From NCBI GenBank assembly GCA_003279015.1, contig QCBV01000006.1:1-64000 (forward strand): DNA of 64,000 bases. The letters are read 5' to 3'. Position numbers and translations under genes: made by a program. This document shows positions 47,323 through 55,441 of the stretch, piece by piece. Within the stretch, counting starts at the first letter, position 1. Each line of letters begins with the position of its first letter. Origin of the DNA: Prochlorococcus sp. AG-347-J19 (GTDB taxonomy: Bacteria > Cyanobacteriota > Cyanobacteriia > PCC-6307 > Cyanobiaceae). The notes under the pieces are model-generated. The model was not told where the DNA came from, made no database searches, and was given only the letters and a program-made list of their open reading frames with translations.

Positions 47323-47423
47323 TAAAACTTATTGCTCCAAAATATGATCAGTTGAATTGAGCTTAATATAAATATAAAAAGGTATAGCCAATTCAACCAT
47401 GAAGGTCTATTAACTTTCTTCAT
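47322..47423 (-). CDS. 33-aa single-pass membrane micropeptide
   Basis: ATG at 47423, TAG at 47322-47324, 33 codons. A basic N-terminus (MKKVNRPSW) precedes a hydrophobic, Trp/Phe/Ile-rich span (LNWLYLFIFILSSIQLIIFW) and a short NKF tail: a textbook single transmembrane peptide. It starts 3 bp after the Rieske oxygenase stop and its stop overlaps the ATPase GTG by one base. The exact fit between two genes makes it a convincing small gene; no family known to me. Confidence 0.6.
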   Translation of the reverse strand: MKKVNRPSWLNWLYLFIFILSSIQLIIFWSNKF

Positions 47424-47426
47424 AAA

Positions 47427-48749
47427 TTATATTATTAACATAAAAAATATCAGCGGAGCAGCAAATCGAACAAATGTTTTTCTTACAATGTCTAAATTAT
47501 TTTTAATTTCTAACTTCTTTATCTCAGGAGGGTATTTCAAAATTACGTCGTCATATACATCATGATTTTGGGTTTTGATAATACTTTGCCATGGTTCATC
47601 TTTATCTTCAGACTTCTCATACCATTTCCAAAAGTAATTTATTATTCTATCTTCTCCCAATAATTTTATTTCATCTTTACTTATATATCCCATATTGTGG
47701 TTATATGTTTGTGTTTTTAAAATCATATAATCCTCATCAAATATCTTATAAAAAATCTTTCTTTGAGTCTCTTTAAATAACATAAGGTTATTAAGTAGTT
47801 TATTTTTTAGAAATTTCCTGTAATGTCTCACTATTACTCTTGCTTTGTTATTACCTAGTGGAATATGATCTAAAACTTGTAAATATCTGGCTTCAGAAGG
47901 ATCCCCCTTATAAATTAATATCCTTCCTGGTGGTATGAATTTTATCCGGATAAATTCTTTTGTAGGGTCATTTTTGTAATAATAAATACTTTCAATGTAT
48001 TTTGCAGTTACATTAATTTTTTGGTTGAAACTAACTAGTACGTTTTTATTAACATCTTTATCAGGGATTGTATCGCCATGAACCCAAAAAAGATGAAGGA
48101 TATCCAAGTGATTTTCAATTATCCTTGACCAATCACATTTAAAGTCAACTAATACCTCTTCAGATACATAATCCTTATCTGAAAAACCATTATCAGATAA
48201 ATAGTAGTTAGTTATGGGAGAATCTTCACTTATATTGTTTAAATCAATGTCAGATTTTTTAGAAAAATGAACAAAAATATATCCATTCTTTTCTAAAGCT
48301 TTGTACTGAGATAAGTGAATTCTTTTAGCGTAGTTATCGTAGTTATTGTCTACAATGTGACTGCATGTTATTCTATCAAGATTTTGACAACTTCCACCAG
48401 ATGCGAATTTAGCTCCATGATATGGACATGTTATTACTCCATCTGATAGTGTTCCTCCAAAAAATGAGGCGCCCCTATGTGGACAAATATTTTTAATGCA
48501 TCTAACATCTTCATTCTCATCTCTATAAAGAACGAGAGGCTCATCATAAAGAGAAAAATAATATAGCTTATTTTTTTTTAGTTCTTTTGAAGGACAAATT
48601 GCATACCAACCAAATAAACCTATTTTTAATTCATTTGGGCTTTCTCTAACATCTAACGAGTCAATTTTTACTACCGTTCCTTTTTTGAATGGCTTAAGAA
48701 CGGTATTAAAGTCTTTTGATTTAAAAAAATTAATTTGTCTGTTATCCAT
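47427..48749 (-). CDS. Rieske [2Fe-2S] non-haem iron oxygenase, pheophorbide a oxygenase-like
   Basis: 440 residues. Rieske motif NICPHRGASFFGG and VITCPYHGAKFASGG (C-x-H ... C-x2-H) near residues 87-112. The mononuclear iron site is in RIIENHLDILHLFWVHGDT (conserved Asn/Asp and two His) near residue 212. A hydrophobic C-terminal tail (FVRFAAPLIFFMLII) anchors it to a membrane. It resembles the PaO/Lls1/Tic55 group, which acts on chlorophyll derivatives. The substrate here is unknown; the reductase partner is not nearby. Confidence 0.85.
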   Translation of the reverse strand: MDNRQINFFKSKDFNTVLKPFKKGTVVKIDSLDVRESPNELKIGLFGWYAICPSKELKKNKLYYFSLYDEPLVLYRDENEDVRCIKNICPHRGASFFGGTLSDGVITCPYHGAKFASGGSCQNLDRITCSHIVDNNYDNYAKRIHLSQYKALEKNGYIFVHFSKKSDIDLNNISEDSPITNYYLSDNGFSDKDYVSEEVLVDFKCDWSRIIENHLDILHLFWVHGDTIPDKDVNKNVLVSFNQKINVTAKYIESIYYYKNDPTKEFIRIKFIPPGRILIYKGDPSEARYLQVLDHIPLGNNKARVIVRHYRKFLKNKLLNNLMLFKETQRKIFYKIFDEDYMILKTQTYNHNMGYISKDEIKLLGEDRIINYFWKWYEKSEDKDEPWQSIIKTQNHDVYDDVILKYPPEIKKLEIKNNLDIVRKTFVRFAAPLIFFMLII

Positions 48750-48906
48750 AAATTAATTTCTTTTTTAATTGACTGTTTATCTTTCGGAACTATAACCCAA
48801 GTAAATAATCAATTCTTCATAAAAAGAAAATTCTCTATTATTTGTAGCAATAATTATTTAGTTCTTGAAAAATATTGAATCCCTATCGTATTGGTGTATC
48901 TTTATT

Positions 48907-49101
48907 TCATGTTTTTTGTATCATTTGTGATTCTTTCAAACTTTTTATGTAATCGATAGCATCATCAATATTTTTGTGGAAATTGCATTGTCCCAAATAA
49001 CAACCTATAAATCTTAAAAATTTTCTCTTGCCACCAGTAATCTCATATCTATGTATTGTTCCGCCATCTATAGGAGCATAAATAAGTTCTGGTAAAGCCA
49101 T
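48907..49101 (-). CDS. Small hypothetical protein
   Basis: 64 residues from the ATG at 49101 (MALPELIYAPIDGGTIHRYEI); an in-frame TTG at 49167 would add 22 residues. Contains GGKRKFLRFIGCYLGQCNF and a helical tail (IDDAIDYIKSLKES). No family recognised. It opens the small-protein cluster that runs to 52.8 kb. Confidence 0.55.
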   Translation of the reverse strand: MALPELIYAPIDGGTIHRYEITGGKRKFLRFIGCYLGQCNFHKNIDDAIDYIKSLKESQMIQKT

Positions 49102-49268
49102 ATTAATTTTGTATTTAGTACTTAATTTAAACAATAATTCATGTTTAAATACATTTCCATAGCTCAATCCATATATTTAATAATTAATTTACTTATTTTT
49201 GGATAATTATTTATTGAATATCCAAGTATTATTTGTTATCTATTAATTATTGAGTTGGATTTTTTATT

Positions 49269-49364
49269 ATGCCAAAAGCAATTAGGCGTTTTTTAAAAAA
49301 AATACCCAAAAAAATTCAAACTATAAAATACTCATTTAGAGAGTTTTTATCTTCAAAAATATGA
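49269..49364 (+). CDS. Possible 31-aa basic peptide in a 300-bp gap
   Basis: ATG at 49269, TGA at 49362, 31 codons: many Lys/Arg residues alternating with hydrophobic ones (AIRRFLKKIPKKIQTIKYSF), amphipathic if helical. The rest of the gap from 49168 to 49469 shows only AT-rich sequence. Supported by frame and composition only. Confidence 0.3.
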   Translation: MPKAIRRFLKKIPKKIQTIKYSFREFLSSKI

Positions 49365-49469
49365 AATAGCTGTTTAGGTTAATATATTTTTAATTTCTAT
49401 ATTTTTAATAAAACTTAGTCGGCAGAGTTGAATTCTAAATTATATTAAATTTGCAATTTATGAAATATT

Positions 49470-49811
49470 ATGATCACAAAAGTTTTTACGATATTCATCT
49501 TAACTTTGCTTTTTCTATTTAATAGTCCAGTTTACTCATTAGATACTTCTTCTAAAACTCTTGAAAAGTATACTAAAAAGATTTCTAGTAAGTTCACTAG
49601 AACTTACTGCAACACTTCCAACTTCGGTATTTCTTATGAAGGAGCTTTGGCATTTGCTATTGGAGAAACTAATAAGGAATTTAAAAATAATAAACTCAAT
49701 AAGTTGATAGATTATTCTCTACTAAAAAATTCAATAGTTAATGATTTAGAAAATAATTGCCAGGTTTATGATTTCGATATTAGTAATTTACAAAATTTGA
49801 AGTTTAACTAG
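49470..49811 (+). CDS. Exported hypothetical protein
   Basis: 113 residues. Signal peptide at residues 1-24 (VFTIFILTLLFLFNSPVYS). The mature part has two Cys (TYCNTSNF, NNCQVYDF) that may pair, and the segment GISYEGALAFAIGETNKEF. Probably periplasmic or lumenal. No family recognised; similar short secreted proteins are common in this lineage. Confidence 0.65.
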   Translation: MITKVFTIFILTLLFLFNSPVYSLDTSSKTLEKYTKKISSKFTRTYCNTSNFGISYEGALAFAIGETNKEFKNNKLNKLIDYSLLKNSIVNDLENNCQVYDFDISNLQNLKFN

Positions 49812-49832
49812 AAAATGTATATTGTATGAGTC

Positions 49833-50015
49833 TTATTTTTTACCTATCCAATCATTTGGTTTCTCCATCATCCATTCGAAAACCCCTTTAGCATCAAGGT
49901 TTTTAGAAGCATAAACAAATAAAATTGGAAATATTAAAATTACTGCGCCAATAACTGCTAACTCTATTTTACCGATCCCAATCTCAGTAAATGTTAAAGC
50001 AAAATAATTAATCAT
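49833..50015 (-). CDS. Small single-pass membrane protein
   Basis: 60 residues from the ATG at 50015 (MINYFALTFTEIG); an upstream in-frame ATG at 50072 adds an Asn-rich stretch that looks non-coding. One membrane segment (IELAVIGAVILIFPILFVYA) and a conserved-looking tail (GVFEWMMEKPNDWIGKK). Not a high-light-inducible protein: the E-x2-N-G-R motif is missing. Confidence 0.65.
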   Translation of the reverse strand: MINYFALTFTEIGIGKIELAVIGAVILIFPILFVYASKNLDAKGVFEWMMEKPNDWIGKK

Positions 50016-50181
50016 TATATTTATTGAATTAAAATTTATTTCTACATAATTTATGAAAAAATTTGTATACATTCACTTTTTTATAAAATATCTTAATTAT
50101 TTATAGCGAAGGATATTTGTATAAAGTACCTATACTATTGAAGTAGAATTTTTAATAATTTAAATAGTAGGCTTCTGTTTG

Positions 50182-50331
50182 ATGGTTATGAATCATGAAA
50201 TTATTATTTTTACACCTGTTTTTGGATTATTGATTGGGTTTATAGTATTGAGAATATTAAAAAAAAGAAAGAGATCAGCTAAAAGTATTTATAAATTAAT
50301 AGATGATTTAGAAAAAAAATACATTTATTAA
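50182..50331 (+). CDS. 49-aa membrane protein
   Basis: ATG at 50182 (a second ATG two codons later at 50188), TAA at 50329. A membrane segment (IIIFTPVFGLLIGFIVLRIL) is followed by a strongly basic stop-transfer run (KKRKRSAK) and a short helix (IYKLIDDLEKKYIY). The typical build of a small membrane subunit or regulator. Unrecognised family. Confidence 0.5.
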   Translation: MVMNHEIIIFTPVFGLLIGFIVLRILKKRKRSAKSIYKLIDDLEKKYIY

Positions 50332-50351
50332 ATCTTTTTGTAAAAAAACGA

Positions 50352-50648
50352 TTAATCAAACTCTATCCCAACTTCTTCTTTTAAATCCCTCTCCAAATCT
50401 GGAAGATGAGGTTCAACCCAATGCTCTTTATTATCAATACCAGCTGCATTTACATAATTCATTATGTGTTGGTCTACTTGCTTGTAAAGATCATGCAAAT
50501 TTAAATCCATACGAATATCATGTGCAATTTCAGAGACCTGTTTTTCAGTTAAACAATGATCTGGATGCAGTAAATCACAACATGGAATTCTCTTCTCAAT
50601 CAATTCATTTAGATTGATTTTTATTTCGTAATCTTGATGTACAGTCAT
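50352..50648 (-). CDS. Hypothetical protein with Cys/His-rich segment
   Basis: 98 residues, soluble, acidic. RIPCCDLLHPDHCLTEKQVS (three Cys, two His) near residues 20-39 might bind metal; more His residues follow (IAHDIRMDLNLHDLYKQVDQHIMNYV, KEHWVEPHLPDLE). No family recognised. Confidence 0.65.
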   Translation of the reverse strand: MTVHQDYEIKINLNELIEKRIPCCDLLHPDHCLTEKQVSEIAHDIRMDLNLHDLYKQVDQHIMNYVNAAGIDNKEHWVEPHLPDLERDLKEEVGIEFD

Positions 50649-50741
50649 TGATTTTATGTCTATATATTCATTCTAATTATGTTTAATGTTTTGTATATCT
50701 TTAGTCAAGAAACAAAGTTCTTTAGTATCCATTGATTAATT

Positions 50742-50897
50742 TTATATAAATAGATCTTCCAAATCTTTATACAAATCATCATTCTCTTTTTGGTTTTCTA
50801 TAAGGTCATGGCGATCTAGTGAAAGTTCTCTTTTTGAGGTGTAGAAAAGATATCCAAGTGCTCCTAAAAGTAAGGTTGTTGGTAGAATCATTAGCAT
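50742..50897 (-). CDS. 51-aa membrane protein
   Basis: ATG at 50897, TAA at 50742. N-terminal membrane segment (MLMILPTTLLLGALGYLFY) then a charged, acidic helix ending DLYKDLEDLFI. Single-pass with a cytosolic or lumenal tail. Unrecognised; supported by frame and composition. Confidence 0.5.
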   Translation of the reverse strand: MLMILPTTLLLGALGYLFYTSKRELSLDRHDLIENQKENDDLYKDLEDLFI

Positions 50898-50967
50898 TTA
50901 ATTGACTTATAATGAATATAGTGCAACACTTATTACAGTCAAGTGCTGAACTTTAATTAATTTTTAA

Positions 50968-51363
50968 ATGCCTACCAAGAAAAAAAGAGTTGGTTTTATT
51001 CCTAGAGAAGATGTTATGAGAATAATCGACAAGTTGAGCATAGAGAACAATTTAAGCAATTCAAAAATAATAAGTATTTTGGTGGAAGAAGCACTTTCTA
51101 TAAGAGGTATATTTAATAAAAAAAATGGTAAAGCAACTCAATCATATCAACAAGATAACAATTATTCACAAAACTTTTCTGATAATTCTACTAACTTAAT
51201 AGATAATGATAAATTCTCAATTGGGACTGAATTAGGAAATCATTTTAATCCTGATAAATCAAACCTTAATAAACCAAATCAGGAGGCTTTTGACTTGCAA
51301 ACTTATAAAAAGTTTTTATCATTCCTTAGATTTCAGGAAATGATTGATAAATATAATACTTAA
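50968..51363 (+). CDS. Putative ribbon-helix-helix protein with low-complexity tail
   Basis: 131 residues. Residues 1-48 look like a ribbon-helix-helix DNA-binding unit: basic start MPTKKKRVGFIPREDVMRII, then NLSNSKIISILVEEALSIRG. The rest is Asn/Ser/Gln-rich and probably disordered (SQNFSDNSTNLIDND), ending with a helix (YKKFLSFLRFQEMIDKY). A possible local regulator; the match to the fold is by eye only. Confidence 0.6.
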   Translation: MPTKKKRVGFIPREDVMRIIDKLSIENNLSNSKIISILVEEALSIRGIFNKKNGKATQSYQQDNNYSQNFSDNSTNLIDNDKFSIGTELGNHFNPDKSNLNKPNQEAFDLQTYKKFLSFLRFQEMIDKYNT

Positions 51364-51490
51364 ATAGTGTTGCTAAGTGCTGTACTGTGCGTTAAATTAA
51401 ATTTGTATTTATGGGAGATTTGCATATTAGATATTATTTGTAACCATTTCAAAAACCTAAATTCAATTTATCAATTAAACATTTATTCTT

Positions 51491-51802
51491 ATGAATTCAT
51501 CTCTCCCAGTTTTATCTTTAAATCTACTCCCTCCAGACAAGTTATACTGTAATTTTAGTTATTGGAGTACATTGTTCTCTCAGGATATGCAAATTTTATG
51601 GGATAGAGCGCATGGAGTACCTTTAGAAAAACTGCCAAAAGGGGTTTCTGATATGATCTTTCCGTATTTATTACTTGCACTTTCAGACTATAAGACTTCT
51701 CAAGTTAATAAAATGTACGGAATAGGATTAGACAATCTATTAAGCCTTTGGTTTGACAAGTACTTATTAAATAAAAATGGTTACTTCGAACTAATTAAAT
51801 AA
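51491..51802 (+). CDS. Hypothetical protein, 103 residues
   Basis: Start ATG at 51491. Pro/Leu-rich N-terminus (SLPVLSLNLLPPDKLYCNF) then DMQILWDRAHGVPLEKLPKGVSDM and FPYLLLALSDYK, followed by GIGLDNLLSLWFDKY. No signal peptide is convincing. No family recognised. An overlapping upstream frame (51367-51552) looks spurious. Confidence 0.6.
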   Translation: MNSSLPVLSLNLLPPDKLYCNFSYWSTLFSQDMQILWDRAHGVPLEKLPKGVSDMIFPYLLLALSDYKTSQVNKMYGIGLDNLLSLWFDKYLLNKNGYFELIK

Positions 51803-51935
51803 TAATTTTCCAAAATTAGCTCTTTTATTATCAAATTTGATTTCTACAAAAATTTATTGCCGCTATAAACTTTTTAAGTGATTCTTTTCTAAGTGGCACA
51901 TCTATATTCTTGCTATTAATAAATTAAATGTTTAG

Positions 51936-52031
51936 ATGATGATTTGTTTAAATTTCTTTTTAGCAAGTATGAGTATTGTCGTTTTGATAATGCTAATAAG
52001 GAGAGATATAAAATTAAGAAAAGCAAAATAA
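51936..52031 (+). CDS. Possible 31-aa membrane peptide
   Basis: ATG at 51936, TAA at 52029. A hydrophobic span (CLNFFLASMSIVVLIMLI) then a basic tail (RRDIKLRKAK). The stretch from 51803 to 51935 before it shows no gene. Supported only by frame and composition. Confidence 0.35.
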   Translation: MMICLNFFLASMSIVVLIMLIRRDIKLRKAK

Positions 52032-52162
52032 ATGAAATTTAATTCAAAGACCCTAAGCTTGATATTAAATATATTATTTTGCTTGTTTATATTTATTATT
52101 TAAATTTTTTAATCTTTATTTATTAATTTTCATAAATTTCAAAAAATTAATAATCAAATTGG

Positions 52163-52191
52163 TTGACTTTTATTGTTAATGCGATAATAAT
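52163..52191 (+). promoter_or_regulatory. Sigma-70-type promoter upstream of the 57-aa protein
   Basis: TTGACT at 52163-52168 (5/6 match to the -35), 17-bp spacer, AATAAT at 52186-52191 (5/6 match to the -10). It lies 21 bp upstream of the GTG at 52213, leaving a very short leader. Confidence 0.4.
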
Positions 52192-52212
52192 AACGAAAAT
52201 AAATTTTGAATT

Positions 52213-52386
52213 GTGAAACCTCTTTCAGATACTTTTGATGATTTTGTTGATGATCTACTTTCATCCGATGTTAATTTGTTAAAAGGGGAACTTGATTATC
52301 TTCTTATGCAACATTTATTTAATTCTATAGATTTGAAGCTTGTAAATAAAAATGAAACTAAATATGACGAATCCTTGGCTGCTTAA
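52213..52386 (+). CDS. 57-aa acidic protein
   Basis: GTG at 52213, TAA at 52384. Acidic and helical: DTFDDFVDDLLSSDVNLLKG and YLLMQHLFNSIDLKL, tail YDESLAA. A good promoter lies just upstream. No family recognised; composition is clearly protein-like compared with the surrounding AT-rich DNA. Confidence 0.55.
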   Translation: MKPLSDTFDDFVDDLLSSDVNLLKGELDYLLMQHLFNSIDLKLVNKNETKYDESLAA

Positions 52387-52391
52387 TTTTT

Positions 52392-52502
52392 ATGAAATTT
52401 TTTTATGAAAAGTTTTGGGTTCCAGTTTTTGGTTATATTCTGTCTAAATTTGTTTTTTTAATAGAAGGTAAAAAGCAGGACTCTAAAAATAAAAAGAAAT
52501 AG
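52392..52502 (+). CDS. Possible 36-aa peptide
   Basis: ATG at 52392, TAG at 52500, starting 5 bp after the preceding gene. A weakly hydrophobic aromatic stretch (FWVPVFGYILSKFVFLI) and a Lys-rich tail. Close spacing suggests co-transcription with the 57-aa protein gene. Confidence 0.4.
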   Translation: MKFFYEKFWVPVFGYILSKFVFLIEGKKQDSKNKKK

Positions 52503-52644
52503 ATTAATTACTTTTTTCCTTCATAAAGTATTTTTAAATACATAATCTAAGTGAATATATTTTGATAACAACAAAAGTAGTGCTTTAAATTTATGAACAT
52601 ATGCATTGTTGAGATATAAACTAATTGCTTTTTAGCAAATTAAA

Positions 52645-52824
52645 ATGAACAAAAATAATATGTTGAAGCCATATACAGTACATTACCGTGATTTTCAAAA
52701 TATAAGATTAGAAAATTGTTTTTATGCTTCTGACGCTTATGAGGCTAGGACACTAGCGATGGAATTTAATAAGTATATTAATGAACATCCAAACAGTATT
52801 GACCTAATAAGATGCGAAAAATGA
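52645..52824 (+). CDS. 59-aa hypothetical protein
   Basis: ATG at 52645, TGA at 52822. PYTVHYRDFQNIRLENCFYAS, then DAYEARTLAMEFNKYINEHP and IDLIRCEK: a beta-strand followed by a helix, with two Cys. Protein-like composition, no family recognised. The stretch between 52503 and 52644 shows nothing I can name. Confidence 0.55.
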   Translation: MNKNNMLKPYTVHYRDFQNIRLENCFYASDAYEARTLAMEFNKYINEHPNSIDLIRCEK

Positions 52825-52855
52825 ATAAAGTTTTTAGTAATCTTGAATAATTTAT

Positions 52856-53566
52856 TTAAACACTTAAGAACTTATCTATAACTGCTTGACTCAACTCACT
52901 AGTATTTCCGCTAGCAACTATACCTCCGCGTTGCATCGCATAATATCTATTGGCTTGTCTTACAAAATGCAAGTGTTGTTCTACTAATAAAACACCAATG
53001 CCTGTATCTTTAATTATTTGATTGATTGCATTTTCTATATCTAAAACTATATTAGGCTGAATACCTTCCGTTGGTTCGTCAAGTAATAGTAGTTGAGGTT
53101 TGCCTAGCAATGCTCTTGCAATAGCAAGTTGCTGTTGTTGACCACCACTTAGATCTCCTCCTTTCCTTTGTAGAAAATCTTTTAGGATTGGGAAGAGATC
53201 ATAAATAAATGGATCTATTTTCTTGTTCTTAGATAATCCACCTGGCAGCGACTCCATTCCTAACATGAGATTCTCTTCAACTGATAGATATGGAATGATT
53301 TCTCTCCCTTGAGGAACGTATGCCATTCCTTTCCTCGCCCTCTGATGAGGTGCTTTTCTATTGATATTTTCGCCAATCAAATAAATATCGCCTTTTTTTT
53401 GTCTTAACAAACCAATAAGTGATTTCAATAAAGTTGTTTTGCCAACTCCATTTCTTCCAATCAAACAAACCATTTCTCCTGATTGAACATTTAAATCTAC
53501 ATCTCTGAGAATATGACTTTCGCCATAATATGTATTCAAAGATTTGATTTCCAGTAAGTTTTTCAT
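52856..53566 (-). CDS. urtE: Urea ABC transporter ATPase UrtE
   Basis: LivF-like ATPase of the high-affinity urea importer. 236 residues. Walker A GRNGVGKTT near residue 37, signature LSGGQQQQLAIARAL, Walker B LLLLDEPTEGIQP, and switch His VEQHLHFVRQA. Last gene of the urtABCDE order, 2 bp after urtD. Confidence 0.95.
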   Translation of the reverse strand: MKNLLEIKSLNTYYGESHILRDVDLNVQSGEMVCLIGRNGVGKTTLLKSLIGLLRQKKGDIYLIGENINRKAPHQRARKGMAYVPQGREIIPYLSVEENLMLGMESLPGGLSKNKKIDPFIYDLFPILKDFLQRKGGDLSGGQQQQLAIARALLGKPQLLLLDEPTEGIQPNIVLDIENAINQIIKDTGIGVLLVEQHLHFVRQANRYYAMQRGGIVASGNTSELSQAVIDKFLSV

Positions 53567-53568
53567 AA

Positions 53569-54318
53569 CTAATCCTCAGGCCTTCCTAGATAAACATCAA
53601 TTACTTTTTGGTCCTTTTGTATAGTTTCCATTGTCCCCTCGCATAATACTGTGCCTTGATTTAATACTGAAACATTACTATCAAGTCTTCTTATAAATTC
53701 CATATCGTGATCTATTACCACTACAGTATTTTCTCCTGATAATGATTTTAATAAATCAGCTGTAAGATCAGTTTCTTCATCAGTTAAACCAGCAACAGGT
53801 TCATCAACTAACATTAAATCTGGCCTCTGTCCCACTAACATAGCTATCTCGAGCCATTGTTTTTGGCCATGTGATAAGGAACCAGCTTTAGAATCAACTT
53901 TTTGAGCTAAATTGACAATCTTCATAAGACGTTCAATCTCATTAAGCTGCTCATCCTTAATACTTTTTTTTATAAGGTTTAAGGGGTTTTTAGGAGTTGA
54001 CACTGATATCTCAAGATTTTCTTTAACTGTTAGATTTTCAAAGATTCTTGGACTTTGGAACTTTCTTCCCACTCCAAGTCGAGCAATCTTATGCTCCTTT
54101 TTACCTACTAAAGATTTTCCTTTGAAAATCACTTCACCTTTTGTTGGCTTAACCTTTCCAGTAATTACATCAAGAAATGTTGTTTTACCTGCGCCGTTTG
54201 GACCTATTACAGCTCTTAATTCTCCTTTCTTTAAATTTAAATTAAGGTTGTTGAGAGCTAAAAAACCCTCGAAACTAACAGTAATATCTATTAAATTTAG
54301 AAGATCTTTATTATTCAT
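53569..54318 (-). CDS. urtD: Urea ABC transporter ATPase UrtD
   Basis: LivG-like ATPase, partner of UrtE. 249 residues. Walker A GPNGAGKTT near residue 36, RKFQSPRIFENLTV Q-loop, signature LSHGQKQWLEIAMLV, which is the Urt/Liv type LSHGQ, Walker B LMLVDEPVAGL and DHDMEFI. Start overlaps urtC by 8 bp. Confidence 0.95.
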   Translation of the reverse strand: MNNKDLLNLIDITVSFEGFLALNNLNLNLKKGELRAVIGPNGAGKTTFLDVITGKVKPTKGEVIFKGKSLVGKKEHKIARLGVGRKFQSPRIFENLTVKENLEISVSTPKNPLNLIKKSIKDEQLNEIERLMKIVNLAQKVDSKAGSLSHGQKQWLEIAMLVGQRPDLMLVDEPVAGLTDEETDLTADLLKSLSGENTVVVIDHDMEFIRRLDSNVSVLNQGTVLCEGTMETIQKDQKVIDVYLGRPED

Positions 54319-55441
54319 TATTCCCCTCCTTATTGTTAACTTCTAAGCTTGGATAGGTTTCAATCTTCCTTTTTAAACCAAATCTTTGAAGAAGATTCCT
54401 AGGACCATCTCCTTGAATCCATCCTAGAACTCCTTCAGGCAGTGCCGTTACAACTAAGATAAATAACCCTCCTTGAATAAACATCCAGCTAGCAGGTAAA
54501 GCTTCACTTACTAGACTTTTTGCATAGTTGATGAAAACTGCTCCTAGTATCGCTCCTAATAAAGTTCCTCTTCCTCCAACAGCAACCCATATAACCATTT
54601 CTATAGAAAAGGGAACCGTCATAAATTGAGGTGATACTATTCCAGACTGAACGGTATATAAAGCTCCCGATATCCCTGCGAGACCTCCAGCAATAGAAAA
54701 TATTATCGTCTTGAATATAACTGGGTTGTATCCTGTAAACCTAACTCTTGGTTCATCATCTCTTATTCCTATAAGGATATTCCCAAATCTTCCTTTAACT
54801 ACCCACTTTGCAAAAAACCATGCGGCTATAACTATTGTGGCGGTTATCCAAAAGAATATTCTTTGCATGGATTCAGAACCCACCATCTGACCAAAAAGTT
54901 GTGTTACATCTGTTTTTAATCCATTTGTTCCATTTATAAGTTTTTGTTGTCCATTAAAGAAGTTAAAGAATACAAGAAGAGAAGCTTGGGTGAGTATAGA
55001 AAAATAAACCCCTTTGATTCTATTCCTGAAAACAAGAAATCCAATTAAACCAGCAACTAATGCTGGAATTATCCAGATAGCGAAGAAAGTAAAAACAGGC
55101 GATCTAAACGGTTCCCAGAAAAAAGGTAATTTTTCAACACCATATAAAGCAAAGAATTCAGGAATATTATTTGGAAATTCAGAGGAGCTGGTTATTTGCA
55201 AATACATTGCTGCACAATATCCACCTAGTGCAAAAAATATACCTTGTCCAAGACTTAATAAACCTGTATATCCCCAAATAAGATCAACACCAAGTGCAAC
55301 TATGGATAAGGATAAATATCTACCTAGAAGGTTAAGTCTAAATACAGGGAGAAGAGTTGGTGCTGCAATGATTAAGGCTATTAATATTATCCAAAATGAT
55401 AATACTATTTTTTTATCAAATTTAATTTTACTTAAGGACAT
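54311..55441 (-). CDS. urtC: Urea ABC transporter permease UrtC
   Basis: LivM-like inner-membrane permease of 376 residues with about ten hydrophobic segments. GRYLSLSIVALGVDLIWGYTGLLSLGQGIFFALGGY near the N-terminus is the LivM hallmark, and IWVAVGGRGTLLGAILGA lies near the C-terminus. Start shares one base with the urtB stop (TAATG). Confidence 0.94.
   Translation of the reverse strand: MSLSKIKFDKKIVLSFWIILIALIIAAPTLLPVFRLNLLGRYLSLSIVALGVDLIWGYTGLLSLGQGIFFALGGYCAAMYLQITSSSEFPNNIPEFFALYGVEKLPFFWEPFRSPVFTFFAIWIIPALVAGLIGFLVFRNRIKGVYFSILTQASLLVFFNFFNGQQKLINGTNGLKTDVTQLFGQMVGSESMQRIFFWITATIVIAAWFFAKWVVKGRFGNILIGIRDDEPRVRFTGYNPVIFKTIIFSIAGGLAGISGALYTVQSGIVSPQFMTVPFSIEMVIWVAVGGRGTLLGAILGAVFINYAKSLVSEALPASWMFIQGGLFILVVTALPEGVLGWIQGDGPRNLLQRFGLKRKIETYPSLEVNNKEGNNE

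Noticed and set aside
49833-50015. High-light-inducible (Hli) protein
   Set aside because: Small single-pass membrane protein, but without the E-x2-N-G-R chlorophyll-binding motif.
51367-51552. 61-codon frame between the RHH-like gene and the 103-residue protein
   Set aside because: Overlaps the better-looking gene at 51491 and is rich in Ile, Tyr and Leu as expected of AT-rich non-coding DNA.
48907-52824. Prophage or integrative element in the small-protein region
   Set aside because: No integrase, transposase, tRNA attachment site, direct repeats or phage structural gene was seen, and base composition does not visibly shift.
53912-54346. 144-codon frame antisense to urtD
   Set aside because: Shadow of an ABC ATPase gene; no protein-like features.
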